Of a stretch of DNA of 39,723 nucleotides, positions 11,501 to 18,926 are shown piece by piece. This DNA comes from Micromonospora qiuiae (GTDB lineage Bacteria; Actinomycetota; Actinomycetes; Mycobacteriales; Micromonosporaceae): positions 1 through 39,723 of the forward strand of contig NZ_BOPC01000074.1 of assembly GCF_016863555.1 (NCBI RefSeq). The letters are read 5' to 3'. Both the position numbers and the translations under genes were made by a program. Below the pieces are notes generated by a model, which worked only from the letters and a program-made list of their open reading frames with translations, searched no databases and was not told the DNA's origin. Numbering within the stretch: position 1 is the first letter of the stretch; each line of letters starts with the position of its first letter.

Positions 11501-14500
11501 CGACTGCCTGTTGAACGACGGCGAGTGGCTGCGCCCCGTGACGCACACCGAAGACCCGGCGTCGCTGCGTGCGCGACTGCTCGCCCGGTACCCCGAGGCC
11601 GCGTCGTACGTGCGCCTGCTGGACGTCTGCATCGAGGCGTACCCGGACACGCTGCGCGGACGGCAACCCGCCACCGAAGTGCTCTTCCCCGGGTCCGGGA
11701 TGGACCTGATGGCTGGCATCTACCAGGGCAACCGCGCGTACGACTTCTACAGCGCCGAAATCGGGCGGCTGCTGGCCTGCACGGCCCAGGTGAACGCCGC
11801 GAGCGGACGCGATCCGGTGCGCGTGCTGGAGATCGGCGCCGGTACCGGCAGCACCTCCCATGCGGTGCTGGCCGCCCTGGCCGCCTGCGGCGTACCCGTC
11901 GAGTACCACTACACCGATATCGGCGGCAGCTTCGTCGCGCATGGGCGGCGGACGTTCGCCGAACGGTACCCGTTCACCCGTTACCGGGTCCTGGACGCCG
12001 AGCGCGACCCGATCTCGCAAGGCTTCCCGGCCGGCGCCTTCGACGCGGTGCTGGCGGCCAGCGCGCTGCACGCGGTGAGCGACATCGACGCGGCGCTGGC
12101 CCGCGTGCGCCGGCTGCTCAACTCGACCGGCCTGCTCGTGCTGGGCGAGCCGGTGTCCAACCACGACGTCATGTCCGTCACCGTCGGGCTGCTCGACGGT
12201 TGGCACAGCTACCTGGATCCGCAGAACCGCCTCCCGAACTCGCCGCTGCTGTCCGTGCAGGGCTGGCAGAGCGCGCTGCGGCGCTCTGGCTACGAAGGGT
12301 TCGTCAGCTACGGCCCCGGCATGACCGCGGACCCGAAGCCGAGCTACCGAATCATCGTGGCCGGTGCCGGCGAAGCCGCTGCGGCCGATGGTGCTGCCGA
12401 CGGCGCGGCCGGTACCGGCGGCGTGGCAGCCGCACCCGCCCCAACCGACGAGGCGCCGCGGGGGGACCGACCGGAGATCCTGGAACCGGTGCTCACCGAG
12501 ATCATCGCCGAGGGCCTCGGCGTGCCGGTGGACGAGGTGCGGCCGACGCTGTCGTTTGCGGAGTACGGCGTGGACTCGATCCTTGCGATGAAGCTGGTGC
12601 GGCGGATCAACGACACCCTCGGCATCTCAGTCAAGCCGACGGTCGTCTTCGACCACCCGTCGGTTCGGTCGCTCGCCGCCTACGCGTCCGGCATCGGCGC
12701 GCGGCTGGACCGAGACGGGTCGGCGCCCGAGGCACCGGCGCCCGCACCGCCTCCTGCCGTGGCGCCCGCACCGTCTCCTGCCGTGGCGCCCGTGACGCCT
12801 CCTCCGATGGCGCCCGTGACGCCGGCGGCGCCCGTGGCACCCGCGACCCCTCCGGCACCTGCGGCAACGACTCCCGCGCGGCCGGTGGCGCGCGCCGAGC
12901 GGGGAGAGAGCCTCGACATCGCCATCATCGGCATGTCCGCGCGGTACCCCGGCGCCCGGGACTACCGCGAATTCTGGCGCAATCTGATGGCCGGGCACGA
13001 CACGGTGACCGAGGTACCGGCGGACCGGTGGAACCTCGACGAGATCTACGCGCCGTGGCCACCCCAGCCTGGCCGGACCTACGCCCGTTGGGGCGGCTAC
13101 CTGGACGAGGCGGACCGCTTCGACCCGTACTTCTTCGGCATCACACCGGCCGAGGCCGACTTCATGGACCCGCAGCAGCGGATGTTCCTGGAAGAGAGCT
13201 GGCGGGCCATCGAGGACGCCGGCCTCGACGCGCACCAGCTCAAGCGCGTCCGCTTCGGAGTTTTCGCCGGCTCCCCGCCGCCGGACTACCCGACGCTGGT
13301 CCGCCAACGCGGCCTCTCCGGCGCGCCGCACACGTTCACCGGCAACTCGCCCGCCATCCTGCCCGCACGGGTGGCGTACCACCTCGACCTCACCGGACCC
13401 TGCCTGGGTGTCGACACCGCCTGCTCCTCGTCGCTCGTCGCCCTCAACCAGGCGTGCCAGAGCCTCGTCGCCGGCGAATGCGACATGGCGTTGGCCGGCG
13501 GCGTGGCCGTCTACGCCACGCCCGAGCACCTGTTGATGACATCGTCGATCGGCATGCTCTCGCCTACCGGCCGGTGCCGCGCCTTCGACGAGAGCGGTGA
13601 CGGGATCGCCATCGGTGAGGGTGTCGGTGTCGTCGTGCTCAAGCCACTGGCTCAGGCGCTGGCCGACGGTGACCCGATCCATGGCGTCATCAAGGGTATC
13701 GGGGTCAACCAGGACGGCCGTACCAACGGCATCACCGCTCCCAGCGCCCGGTCGCAGACGGAGCTCCAGCTGGCGGTCTACGAGCGCTACGGTATCGACC
13801 CGGGCGCGATCGGGTACGTGGAGGCGCATGGCACCGGCACGAAGCTCGGCGACCCGATCGAGATCGAGGCGTTGACCGCGGCCTTCCGCCGCTACACCGA
13901 CCGTCGGGGCACCGTGCCGATCGGGTCGGTCAAGACGAACATCGGCCACTCGGCACACGCGGCCGGAGTGGCGAGCCTGGTGAAGGTGCTGATGTCGCTG
14001 CGGAACGGGCACATCCCGGCCTCGCTCAACTTCACCACCGAAAACCCGATCAGCGGCCTGGCCGAGTCGCCGTTCTTCGTCAACACCGAGCTGCGCCCCT
14101 GGGCCGACGACGCACGGCTGGCGGCGATCAGCTCGTTCGGGTTCAGCGGCACCAACGTCCACATGGTCGTCGAAGGGCACGCGGACACCCGACCCGCGAC
14201 CGCCGCGGGCCAGCGACAGGCGCTGGTGACCCTCTCAGCGCGGACCCCCGAGAGCCTGCGGGCCGCCGCCGCCGGGCTGGAACGGTTCCTCGGCGGCACG
14301 CCGGACGTCGCGCTGCACGACGTGGCGGCCACGGTGCAGCTCGGCCGGGCCGCGTTCGAGCACCGGCTGGCCGTGGTGGCCGGATCCGTCGACCAACTGC
14401 GCGCTCAGCTCAGCCTGGTCGCCACTGGTCAGACTCCGCGCGGGGCGTACTTCGGCGAGGTCCCGCCGGAGATCAGGCCACCGGCGCCGATACCGCTGAC

Positions 14501-17500
14501 GCCCGACACCGACCTGGCACCGGTGGGTGAGGCGTGGGTTGCCGGCGCCGCGTTCGACTTCCGCGGCCTTTATGCCGACGGCGCCGTGCGCCGAATTCAC
14601 CTTCCCGGGTACGCCTTCGCCCGCGAACGCTACTGGCTGCCGGACGTCGAACCGGCGGCGGTCGGCGTACCGCCGGAGAGCCGGCTGGCGGACCAGCGGC
14701 CGGCATCCACGCTGTCGCTGGAGCAGGTTCGCACGGAGGTAACCGGCGCGGCAGCGGCCGAGCTTGGCGTGCATCAGTTTGAAGTGGACCTCGCGATTCC
14801 CGCGGAGCAACTGGGATTCGACGAAGTGAGCCGGGGGCGCCTGCTGGCACGAGTCAACGACGCGTACGGGATCGACCTGCGGGTCGACGTGTTCGCCTCG
14901 GGGGTGTCGCTTGACGCGTTCGTGGAGCAGGTTGCCGCCGCGGCCCGCGTCGTCCCGCGCACGCCGCCCGTGCGGCCCGCTCCGGCACCGGCCGCGGCGC
15001 GGCCCGCGCCGGTGCCCGCCGGAGCCGAGTCCGCGCCCGCCGAGATGAACGACGACGATCTGGTCCGACGCGCCGAGGACTACCTCAAGCGGGCATTCGC
15101 CGCCGAGTCCAGGCTCCCGCTGGAGCGCATCCGCACTCGTGCCCCGCTGCAGGACTACGGCATCGACTCGGTTCTCATCGCCAACCTCAACCAGCGGTTG
15201 GGTGAGACGTTCGACGGCCTCTCCTCGACGCTCTTCTTCGAGTACCAGACGATTCACGAGCTGGCGTGCCACCTGGCCAGCGACCACGCCGAGCGTCTCG
15301 TCGCCGTGACCAGCGCCGTCGCCCCGACCGCGACTGTCCCGGCCGCGACTGTCCCGGCCGCGACTGTCCCGGCACCCGCCGTCACGGCCGTCACCACCGC
15401 ACGCGTCGAGGCGGTCGTGGAAAGGGCAGGCGAGCCGGTCACGGCGCCGCGGAGCAGCACCACGGACATCGCGGTGATCGGGATGTCCGGGCGTTACCCG
15501 ATGGCCCGGGACAATGACGAGCTCTGGGAAAACCTTCTCGCCGGGCGGGACTGCATCGTGGAGGTTCCCAAGGACCGCTGGGATCACAGCCGGTACGTCA
15601 GCGAGGAGCGGGACCAGCCTGGCACCACCTACGCCAAGTGGGGCGGGTTCATCGACGACGTGGACAAGTTCGACGCCCGGTTCTTCCAGATCACGCCGCG
15701 CGAGGCCGAGGAGATGGACCCGCAGCAACGGCTGTTCCTGGAAACGGCATGGGCCGCGCTGGAGGATGCTGGATACACCCCGGATCGGGTGCGCGGCACC
15801 GCGCAGCGCCGGGGACGCAAGGACGCGGGCGTGTTCGTCGGCGTCACGTACGGCGAGTACCAGCTTTACCTCGACATCCCGATCGTCGGCTACTGGGCGG
15901 TGGCGAACCGGGTCTCGTACCACATGGGTTTCAACGGCCCGAGCATGGCCGTCGACACCGCCTGCTCGGCGTCGATGACCGCGCTGCACCTGGCGGTGGA
16001 GAGCCTGCGCCGCGGCGAATGCTCGTACGCCATCGCCGGCGGCGTCAACATCTCGATCCACCCGGGCAAGTTCCTGCTTCTGGGCGCCGGGCACTGGGCG
16101 TCGAGCGACGGCCGCTGCCGGGCGTTCGGCGAGGGCGGGGACGGTTACGTGCCGGGGGAGGGCGTCGCGGCGCTCATCCTCAAGCCGCTGGAAGACGCCC
16201 GCGCGGACGGCGACCGGGTGTACGGGGTGATCCGGGGCAGCGCCGTCAACCACGGCGGTCGTACCAACGGGTTCACGGTGCCGAACCCGAGCGCCCAGGC
16301 AGCGCTCGTGCGGGAGGCGCTTGCCCAGGCCGGCGTGGACCCGCTCACGGTCGGCTACGTGGAGGCGCACGGCACCGGCACGGCGCTCGGCGACCCGATC
16401 GAGATCGCCGCGTTGACGAAGGCATTCAACGCCGACCTGCCGAAACTTACATCGGACAGACCGCGGTGCGTCGTAGGGTCGGCAAAGGCGAGCATCGGGC
16501 ACCTGGAGGCGGCCGCCGGGGTGGCGGGCGTGGTCAAAACGCTTCTCCAGCTCCAGCACGAGACCATCGCGCCGTCACCGCACTCCGCACCGGCCAACCC
16601 GAACATCGACTTCGCGGCAAGCCCGTTCCAGGTGGCTCAGCATGCGATGCCGTGGCGTCGCGGCCCGGAGGGGCCGCGCCTGGCCGCGGTCAGCTCATTC
16701 GGCGCGGGCGGCGCGAACGCCCACGTGGTGCTGCAGGAGTACGACCAGCCACTGGTGACACCGACCGGCAACGCCGGGCCGTACCTGGTGGTGCTCTCCG
16801 CTCGCCGGGCCGAGCGGCTGGGCGAACTCGCCGGCAATCTGGCGCGGTTCCTGCGATCGCCCCGTGGCTTGGAAACCCCGCTGGCGGACGTGGCCTGGAC
16901 GCTGATGGTGGGGCGAGTGGCCTTTGAGCACCGCCTGGCCACGGCGGTGCAGACGCGCGAGGAACTGGCCGTCTGCCTGGCGGAGTTCGCGGCCGGCACC
17001 CTGCGTCCGGGGGTCGTGGTCGGCACCGTGCCGACTCATCAAGACACCGTGGACGGTGAGTCCGCGGCAGACCGCCAGTACTTGCGCGCGCTGCGGCGTG
17101 ACGGTCAGCTGCGCCGGCTCGCCGAGCTGTGGACGCAGGGCTGGGCGGTGGACTGGGCAGCCCTGCACGACACACCGGCCGGCCGGCCGGTGAGCCTGCC
17201 GACATACCCGTTCGCGCGGGAACGCCACTGGATCGTCCCGGAGGACTACCGACGCGAGCCGGGACTGGTGCTCGAGACGCCCGCCGAGGCCCTCGCGGCG
17301 ATGCCGATCGCTGAGGAGGCCACGGTGTCGGCGGTTCAGGACGCCGGTGCGAGCCCGGCGACAGACTCCACCAGTCTGCGCGCGGAGCTCCAGCTCCGGG
17401 TTCAGAAGATCTTCTCGGAGCTGACCCGTATTCCGGTCGAGGAACTGGACCCGGAGTCCGACTTCCTGGACTTCGGCTTCGACTCGGTGGCCTCCGTGCG

Positions 17501-18926
17501 GATGCTCAACCGGTTGATGAAGCACTACGGCGTCCGTATCCCGGGCTCGGCGATCGAGGAGTACTGCACGATCCGCTCCTTCACCGACCACCTGGTGGAC
17601 TCCGGACTGATCACGATTGGCGGCGCCGCGGGTGCGACGTTGGTGACCGGTCTGGCGGCGGTGCTCACCGAGCCGGCGCGGGCCGTGACGCCGGTGCGCA
17701 CGCCGGCACCGCTGGAGGTAGAGTCCGTCTTCCTGACCGGGGTGACCGGCGTCCTCGGCGGGCGGCTGCTCTACGACCTGCTGGCGACCACTTCGGTCCG
17801 GGTCACCTGCCTGGTCCGCGCGGACAGCCCGAGCCGGGCCATGGAGCGGATCGGCCGGCTGCTGAGTGTCTACGACGAGGAAGGGCGCCTCACCGACGCG
17901 CTCCGCGACCGGGTGACGGCCGTGCTCGGCGACGTGAGCCAGGACCGGCTCGGGCTGGACGAGACAACCCTGGCGCGGCTCATGGCCGAGACGGACGCGA
18001 CGATCCACGTGGCAGCGGTCACGAAGCTTGTCACGTTCTACGACTCGCTCGCGCCGATCAACGTCGACGGCACCCAGCGGATGATCGACTTCGCGCTCGG
18101 CACCAGGCACAAGTATCTGATGTACGTCTCCAGCTTCAGTGCGCTCGGTGATTACCTGCTCGCCGACAACCGCCCGTTCACCGAGCATGACATCGAGCTG
18201 GGACAGCGGTACGACCACCTGCCGTACCAGGAGACGAAGTACCACGCTGAGAAGCTGATCCGGGCGGCGACCGATGAGGGTCTGCTGTGGAACATTTTCC
18301 GGCCCGGCAACATAATGGGCGACAGCCGGACCGGCCGCTACCCGTTCACCGAGGTCACCGTCAAGGGCGCGTACTACGACATCTTCAAGACGGTCGTGGA
18401 CACCGGCATCTCGGCGGCGGCGCCGAACCACTGGGACATCACACCGGTCGACTACGTCAGCGCCGGCATGCTGTACCTCGGGCTGCGCCATCCCTCGTAC
18501 CGCGAGACCTACCACCTCACCAATCCAGACATCAAGAACCTCTCCGACATCTTCGGCTACATGCAGGCGTGCGGCTACCGCATGCGCGAGGTGACAATCG
18601 AGGAGTACCACCGGATGGCGACCGAGCGGCTGTTCCGAAGCGCCGGATCGGACGAGCCGTACGACAGCCAGACGATCGAAATGATCAAGTACGGCGTGGA
18701 GACCTGGGGACCGGAGCACTATGCGCACAGCTCAGCTCCGGACTGCGCGTACACCCGTCAGCGCCTCGTCCCCGCCGGCATCGTCTGCCCGACGGTCGCC
18801 GAACTCGTCGTGCTGTACCTCGATCACTGTGTGCGGGTCGGCTTCCTGCCCCCGCCGGCGGCGCTGGCCTCCACCGCCAACGGTCACGACCGGGCGGCCA
18901 GGGCCGTCGCGGGGTACCCGCGATGA
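8532..18926 (+). CDS. AT-less (trans-AT) PKS: DH-KS-MT-ACP-KS-pseudoACP-ACP-KS-ACP-thioester reductase
   Basis: A 3464-residue PKS without any AT domain. Each KS is followed only by a short flanking linker ending in motifs such as PGYPFERTRFW, the trans-AT pattern. Approximate bases: N-terminal hotdog DH 8560-9330 (HLVRGVPVLP kept, Asp kept in LLDAALV but Gln/His replaced by Val); KS 9415-10690 (Cys at 9915); SAM C-methyltransferase 11270-12360 (VLEIGAGTGSTS); ACP 12470-12700 (Ser 12576); KS 12910-14190 (Cys 13422); an ACP-like domain 14710-14945 whose GFDS Ser is Glu (codon 14823); ACP 15050-15290 (Ser 15168); KS 15460-16745 (Cys 15963); ACP 17375-17615 (Ser 17484); NAD(P)-dependent terminal reductase 17720-18860 (TGVTGVLGG, YQETK). 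All three KS keep Cys-His-His. No KR, ER or TE is present. The ATG overlaps the upstream PKS stop. The reductase implies release as an aldehyde or alcohol; this is inferred. Confidence 0.93.
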   Translation: MTTASDPPAIGDFQLVVRPRDPVVRDHLVRGVPVLPEASYLDVLYRAAILRGIPAESLELRDIRFTAPLAVAGNGERSLVFRSATTAEGTRVTATARSTEDGVDEAVAECVVITAPGASRPADFDPSAYRERAGAPLDTLYSEAESAGVVHGRFLRARGWVAKTGSALVAEVSLDERNRRPADDFLLHPALLDAALVAAASHPSRAGEVHYRPTSIGRFRAWGALDSNVFVVVHDPPNRGDANRIDLYGEDGRLVARFEAVTFGPAAKPAARQRPAVSVPVRAERPTGARVGERALDIAIVGIAGRYPGADDVDELWANLLAGHDAVGPVPDSRWRAEAYPTGELTLPAYGGFLSDVDAFDPRFFRIPPSTAADIDPQERLFLQTAYAAVENAGYQPSDFRAPANRVGVFVGATWTDYRLLGVEATRRGTPRAVPSTLSSIANRVSYYFDLTGPSMAVDTVCSSSLTALHLACGSIAAGECDAAIAGGVNLLLHPDKYLLLRTMNLDSSDGRCRSFGADGDGYVPGEGVGALFLKPLAQARADGDTIYGVILGSAANHGGRAAGMTVPNPVAQGEAITRALTQARIDPDGVDYVEAHGTGTALGDPVEVAGLSRAFAGRTRPCWLGSVKSNIGHLEAAAGVAAVTKALLQLRHDRIVPSLHSAQLNPDIDFEASPWRVPQAVERWPEQDGSADPRPRRAGVSSFGAGGSNVHVVIEEYLEAPLPVRAPAPELLVLSARTEERLREYAQRVAKFLRDNGDRDFGDIARTFQVGRPAMPVRLAVVASDAASSADFLARYLSGGDCVYTGVATGPGDVAALAASYAAADLAGAAELWVAGATPDWAAVNGGPRRRVPVPGYPFERTRFWIEGISLSERSSPEARTTAAPATGPAYDTTVGSTVATWGRTEVTGSDSVDSVIEAYDRGLVPVDEELEAAYPALGRYAALVVLDRFRRMGLPPQGGTAEQLRAAMDIQASFQRFFDACLDVLIRHDCLLNDGEWLRPVTHTEDPASLRARLLARYPEAASYVRLLDVCIEAYPDTLRGRQPATEVLFPGSGMDLMAGIYQGNRAYDFYSAEIGRLLACTAQVNAASGRDPVRVLEIGAGTGSTSHAVLAALAACGVPVEYHYTDIGGSFVAHGRRTFAERYPFTRYRVLDAERDPISQGFPAGAFDAVLAASALHAVSDIDAALARVRRLLNSTGLLVLGEPVSNHDVMSVTVGLLDGWHSYLDPQNRLPNSPLLSVQGWQSALRRSGYEGFVSYGPGMTADPKPSYRIIVAGAGEAAAADGAADGAAGTGGVAAAPAPTDEAPRGDRPEILEPVLTEIIAEGLGVPVDEVRPTLSFAEYGVDSILAMKLVRRINDTLGISVKPTVVFDHPSVRSLAAYASGIGARLDRDGSAPEAPAPAPPPAVAPAPSPAVAPVTPPPMAPVTPAAPVAPATPPAPAATTPARPVARAERGESLDIAIIGMSARYPGARDYREFWRNLMAGHDTVTEVPADRWNLDEIYAPWPPQPGRTYARWGGYLDEADRFDPYFFGITPAEADFMDPQQRMFLEESWRAIEDAGLDAHQLKRVRFGVFAGSPPPDYPTLVRQRGLSGAPHTFTGNSPAILPARVAYHLDLTGPCLGVDTACSSSLVALNQACQSLVAGECDMALAGGVAVYATPEHLLMTSSIGMLSPTGRCRAFDESGDGIAIGEGVGVVVLKPLAQALADGDPIHGVIKGIGVNQDGRTNGITAPSARSQTELQLAVYERYGIDPGAIGYVEAHGTGTKLGDPIEIEALTAAFRRYTDRRGTVPIGSVKTNIGHSAHAAGVASLVKVLMSLRNGHIPASLNFTTENPISGLAESPFFVNTELRPWADDARLAAISSFGFSGTNVHMVVEGHADTRPATAAGQRQALVTLSARTPESLRAAAAGLERFLGGTPDVALHDVAATVQLGRAAFEHRLAVVAGSVDQLRAQLSLVATGQTPRGAYFGEVPPEIRPPAPIPLTPDTDLAPVGEAWVAGAAFDFRGLYADGAVRRIHLPGYAFARERYWLPDVEPAAVGVPPESRLADQRPASTLSLEQVRTEVTGAAAAELGVHQFEVDLAIPAEQLGFDEVSRGRLLARVNDAYGIDLRVDVFASGVSLDAFVEQVAAAARVVPRTPPVRPAPAPAAARPAPVPAGAESAPAEMNDDDLVRRAEDYLKRAFAAESRLPLERIRTRAPLQDYGIDSVLIANLNQRLGETFDGLSSTLFFEYQTIHELACHLASDHAERLVAVTSAVAPTATVPAATVPAATVPAPAVTAVTTARVEAVVERAGEPVTAPRSSTTDIAVIGMSGRYPMARDNDELWENLLAGRDCIVEVPKDRWDHSRYVSEERDQPGTTYAKWGGFIDDVDKFDARFFQITPREAEEMDPQQRLFLETAWAALEDAGYTPDRVRGTAQRRGRKDAGVFVGVTYGEYQLYLDIPIVGYWAVANRVSYHMGFNGPSMAVDTACSASMTALHLAVESLRRGECSYAIAGGVNISIHPGKFLLLGAGHWASSDGRCRAFGEGGDGYVPGEGVAALILKPLEDARADGDRVYGVIRGSAVNHGGRTNGFTVPNPSAQAALVREALAQAGVDPLTVGYVEAHGTGTALGDPIEIAALTKAFNADLPKLTSDRPRCVVGSAKASIGHLEAAAGVAGVVKTLLQLQHETIAPSPHSAPANPNIDFAASPFQVAQHAMPWRRGPEGPRLAAVSSFGAGGANAHVVLQEYDQPLVTPTGNAGPYLVVLSARRAERLGELAGNLARFLRSPRGLETPLADVAWTLMVGRVAFEHRLATAVQTREELAVCLAEFAAGTLRPGVVVGTVPTHQDTVDGESAADRQYLRALRRDGQLRRLAELWTQGWAVDWAALHDTPAGRPVSLPTYPFARERHWIVPEDYRREPGLVLETPAEALAAMPIAEEATVSAVQDAGASPATDSTSLRAELQLRVQKIFSELTRIPVEELDPESDFLDFGFDSVASVRMLNRLMKHYGVRIPGSAIEEYCTIRSFTDHLVDSGLITIGGAAGATLVTGLAAVLTEPARAVTPVRTPAPLEVESVFLTGVTGVLGGRLLYDLLATTSVRVTCLVRADSPSRAMERIGRLLSVYDEEGRLTDALRDRVTAVLGDVSQDRLGLDETTLARLMAETDATIHVAAVTKLVTFYDSLAPINVDGTQRMIDFALGTRHKYLMYVSSFSALGDYLLADNRPFTEHDIELGQRYDHLPYQETKYHAEKLIRAATDEGLLWNIFRPGNIMGDSRTGRYPFTEVTVKGAYYDIFKTVVDTGISAAAPNHWDITPVDYVSAGMLYLGLRHPSYRETYHLTNPDIKNLSDIFGYMQACGYRMREVTIEEYHRMATERLFRSAGSDEPYDSQTIEMIKYGVETWGPEHYAHSSAPDCAYTRQRLVPAGIVCPTVAELVVLYLDHCVRVGFLPPPAALASTANGHDRAARAVAGYPR
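12737..12784 (+). repeat. 24-bp tandem repeat in Ala/Pro linker
   Basis: Two 24-base copies (12737-12760, 12761-12784) differ at one base and are followed by degenerate copies to about 12840. They encode the Ala-Pro-Val-rich interdomain linker between the first ACP and second KS of the AT-less PKS. This looks like slippage expansion in a flexible linker, not a regulatory array. Confidence 0.8.
15330..15373 (+). repeat. 15-bp tandem repeat, three copies, in linker
   Basis: Units start at 15330, 15345 and 15360; the third lacks its last base match. Each encodes Ala-Thr-Val-Pro-Ala in the linker between the active ACP (Ser 15168) and the third KS of the AT-less PKS. It is an in-frame expansion of a flexible linker. 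Confidence 0.85.

Noticed and set aside
15050..15290. ACP pair before the third KS as a beta-branching tandem ACP
   Set aside because: The active ACP lacks the Trp after the Ser typical of beta-branching ACPs, the neighbouring ACP-like domain has no Ser, and no HMG-CoA synthase or ECH genes are present.
12737..15373. Tandem repeats as possible CRISPR or regulatory arrays
   Set aside because: They are in frame, have no spacers and encode Ala/Pro-rich PKS linkers.
14235..16559. 774-residue open frame on the minus strand (also 16695-18728, 18884-21268 and 4684-6573)
   Set aside because: These lie opposite PKS and AT-ER coding sequence with clear domains; the Arg/Gly/Pro/His-rich translations have no recognisable motifs and are typical high-GC shadow frames.
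18287..18922. Upstream extension of the AT-ER reading frame
   Set aside because: The segment is Arg/His/Pro-rich and overlaps the thioester reductase coding sequence; the ATG at 18923 gives an ATGA overlap and starts just before the FPGQGSQ motif.
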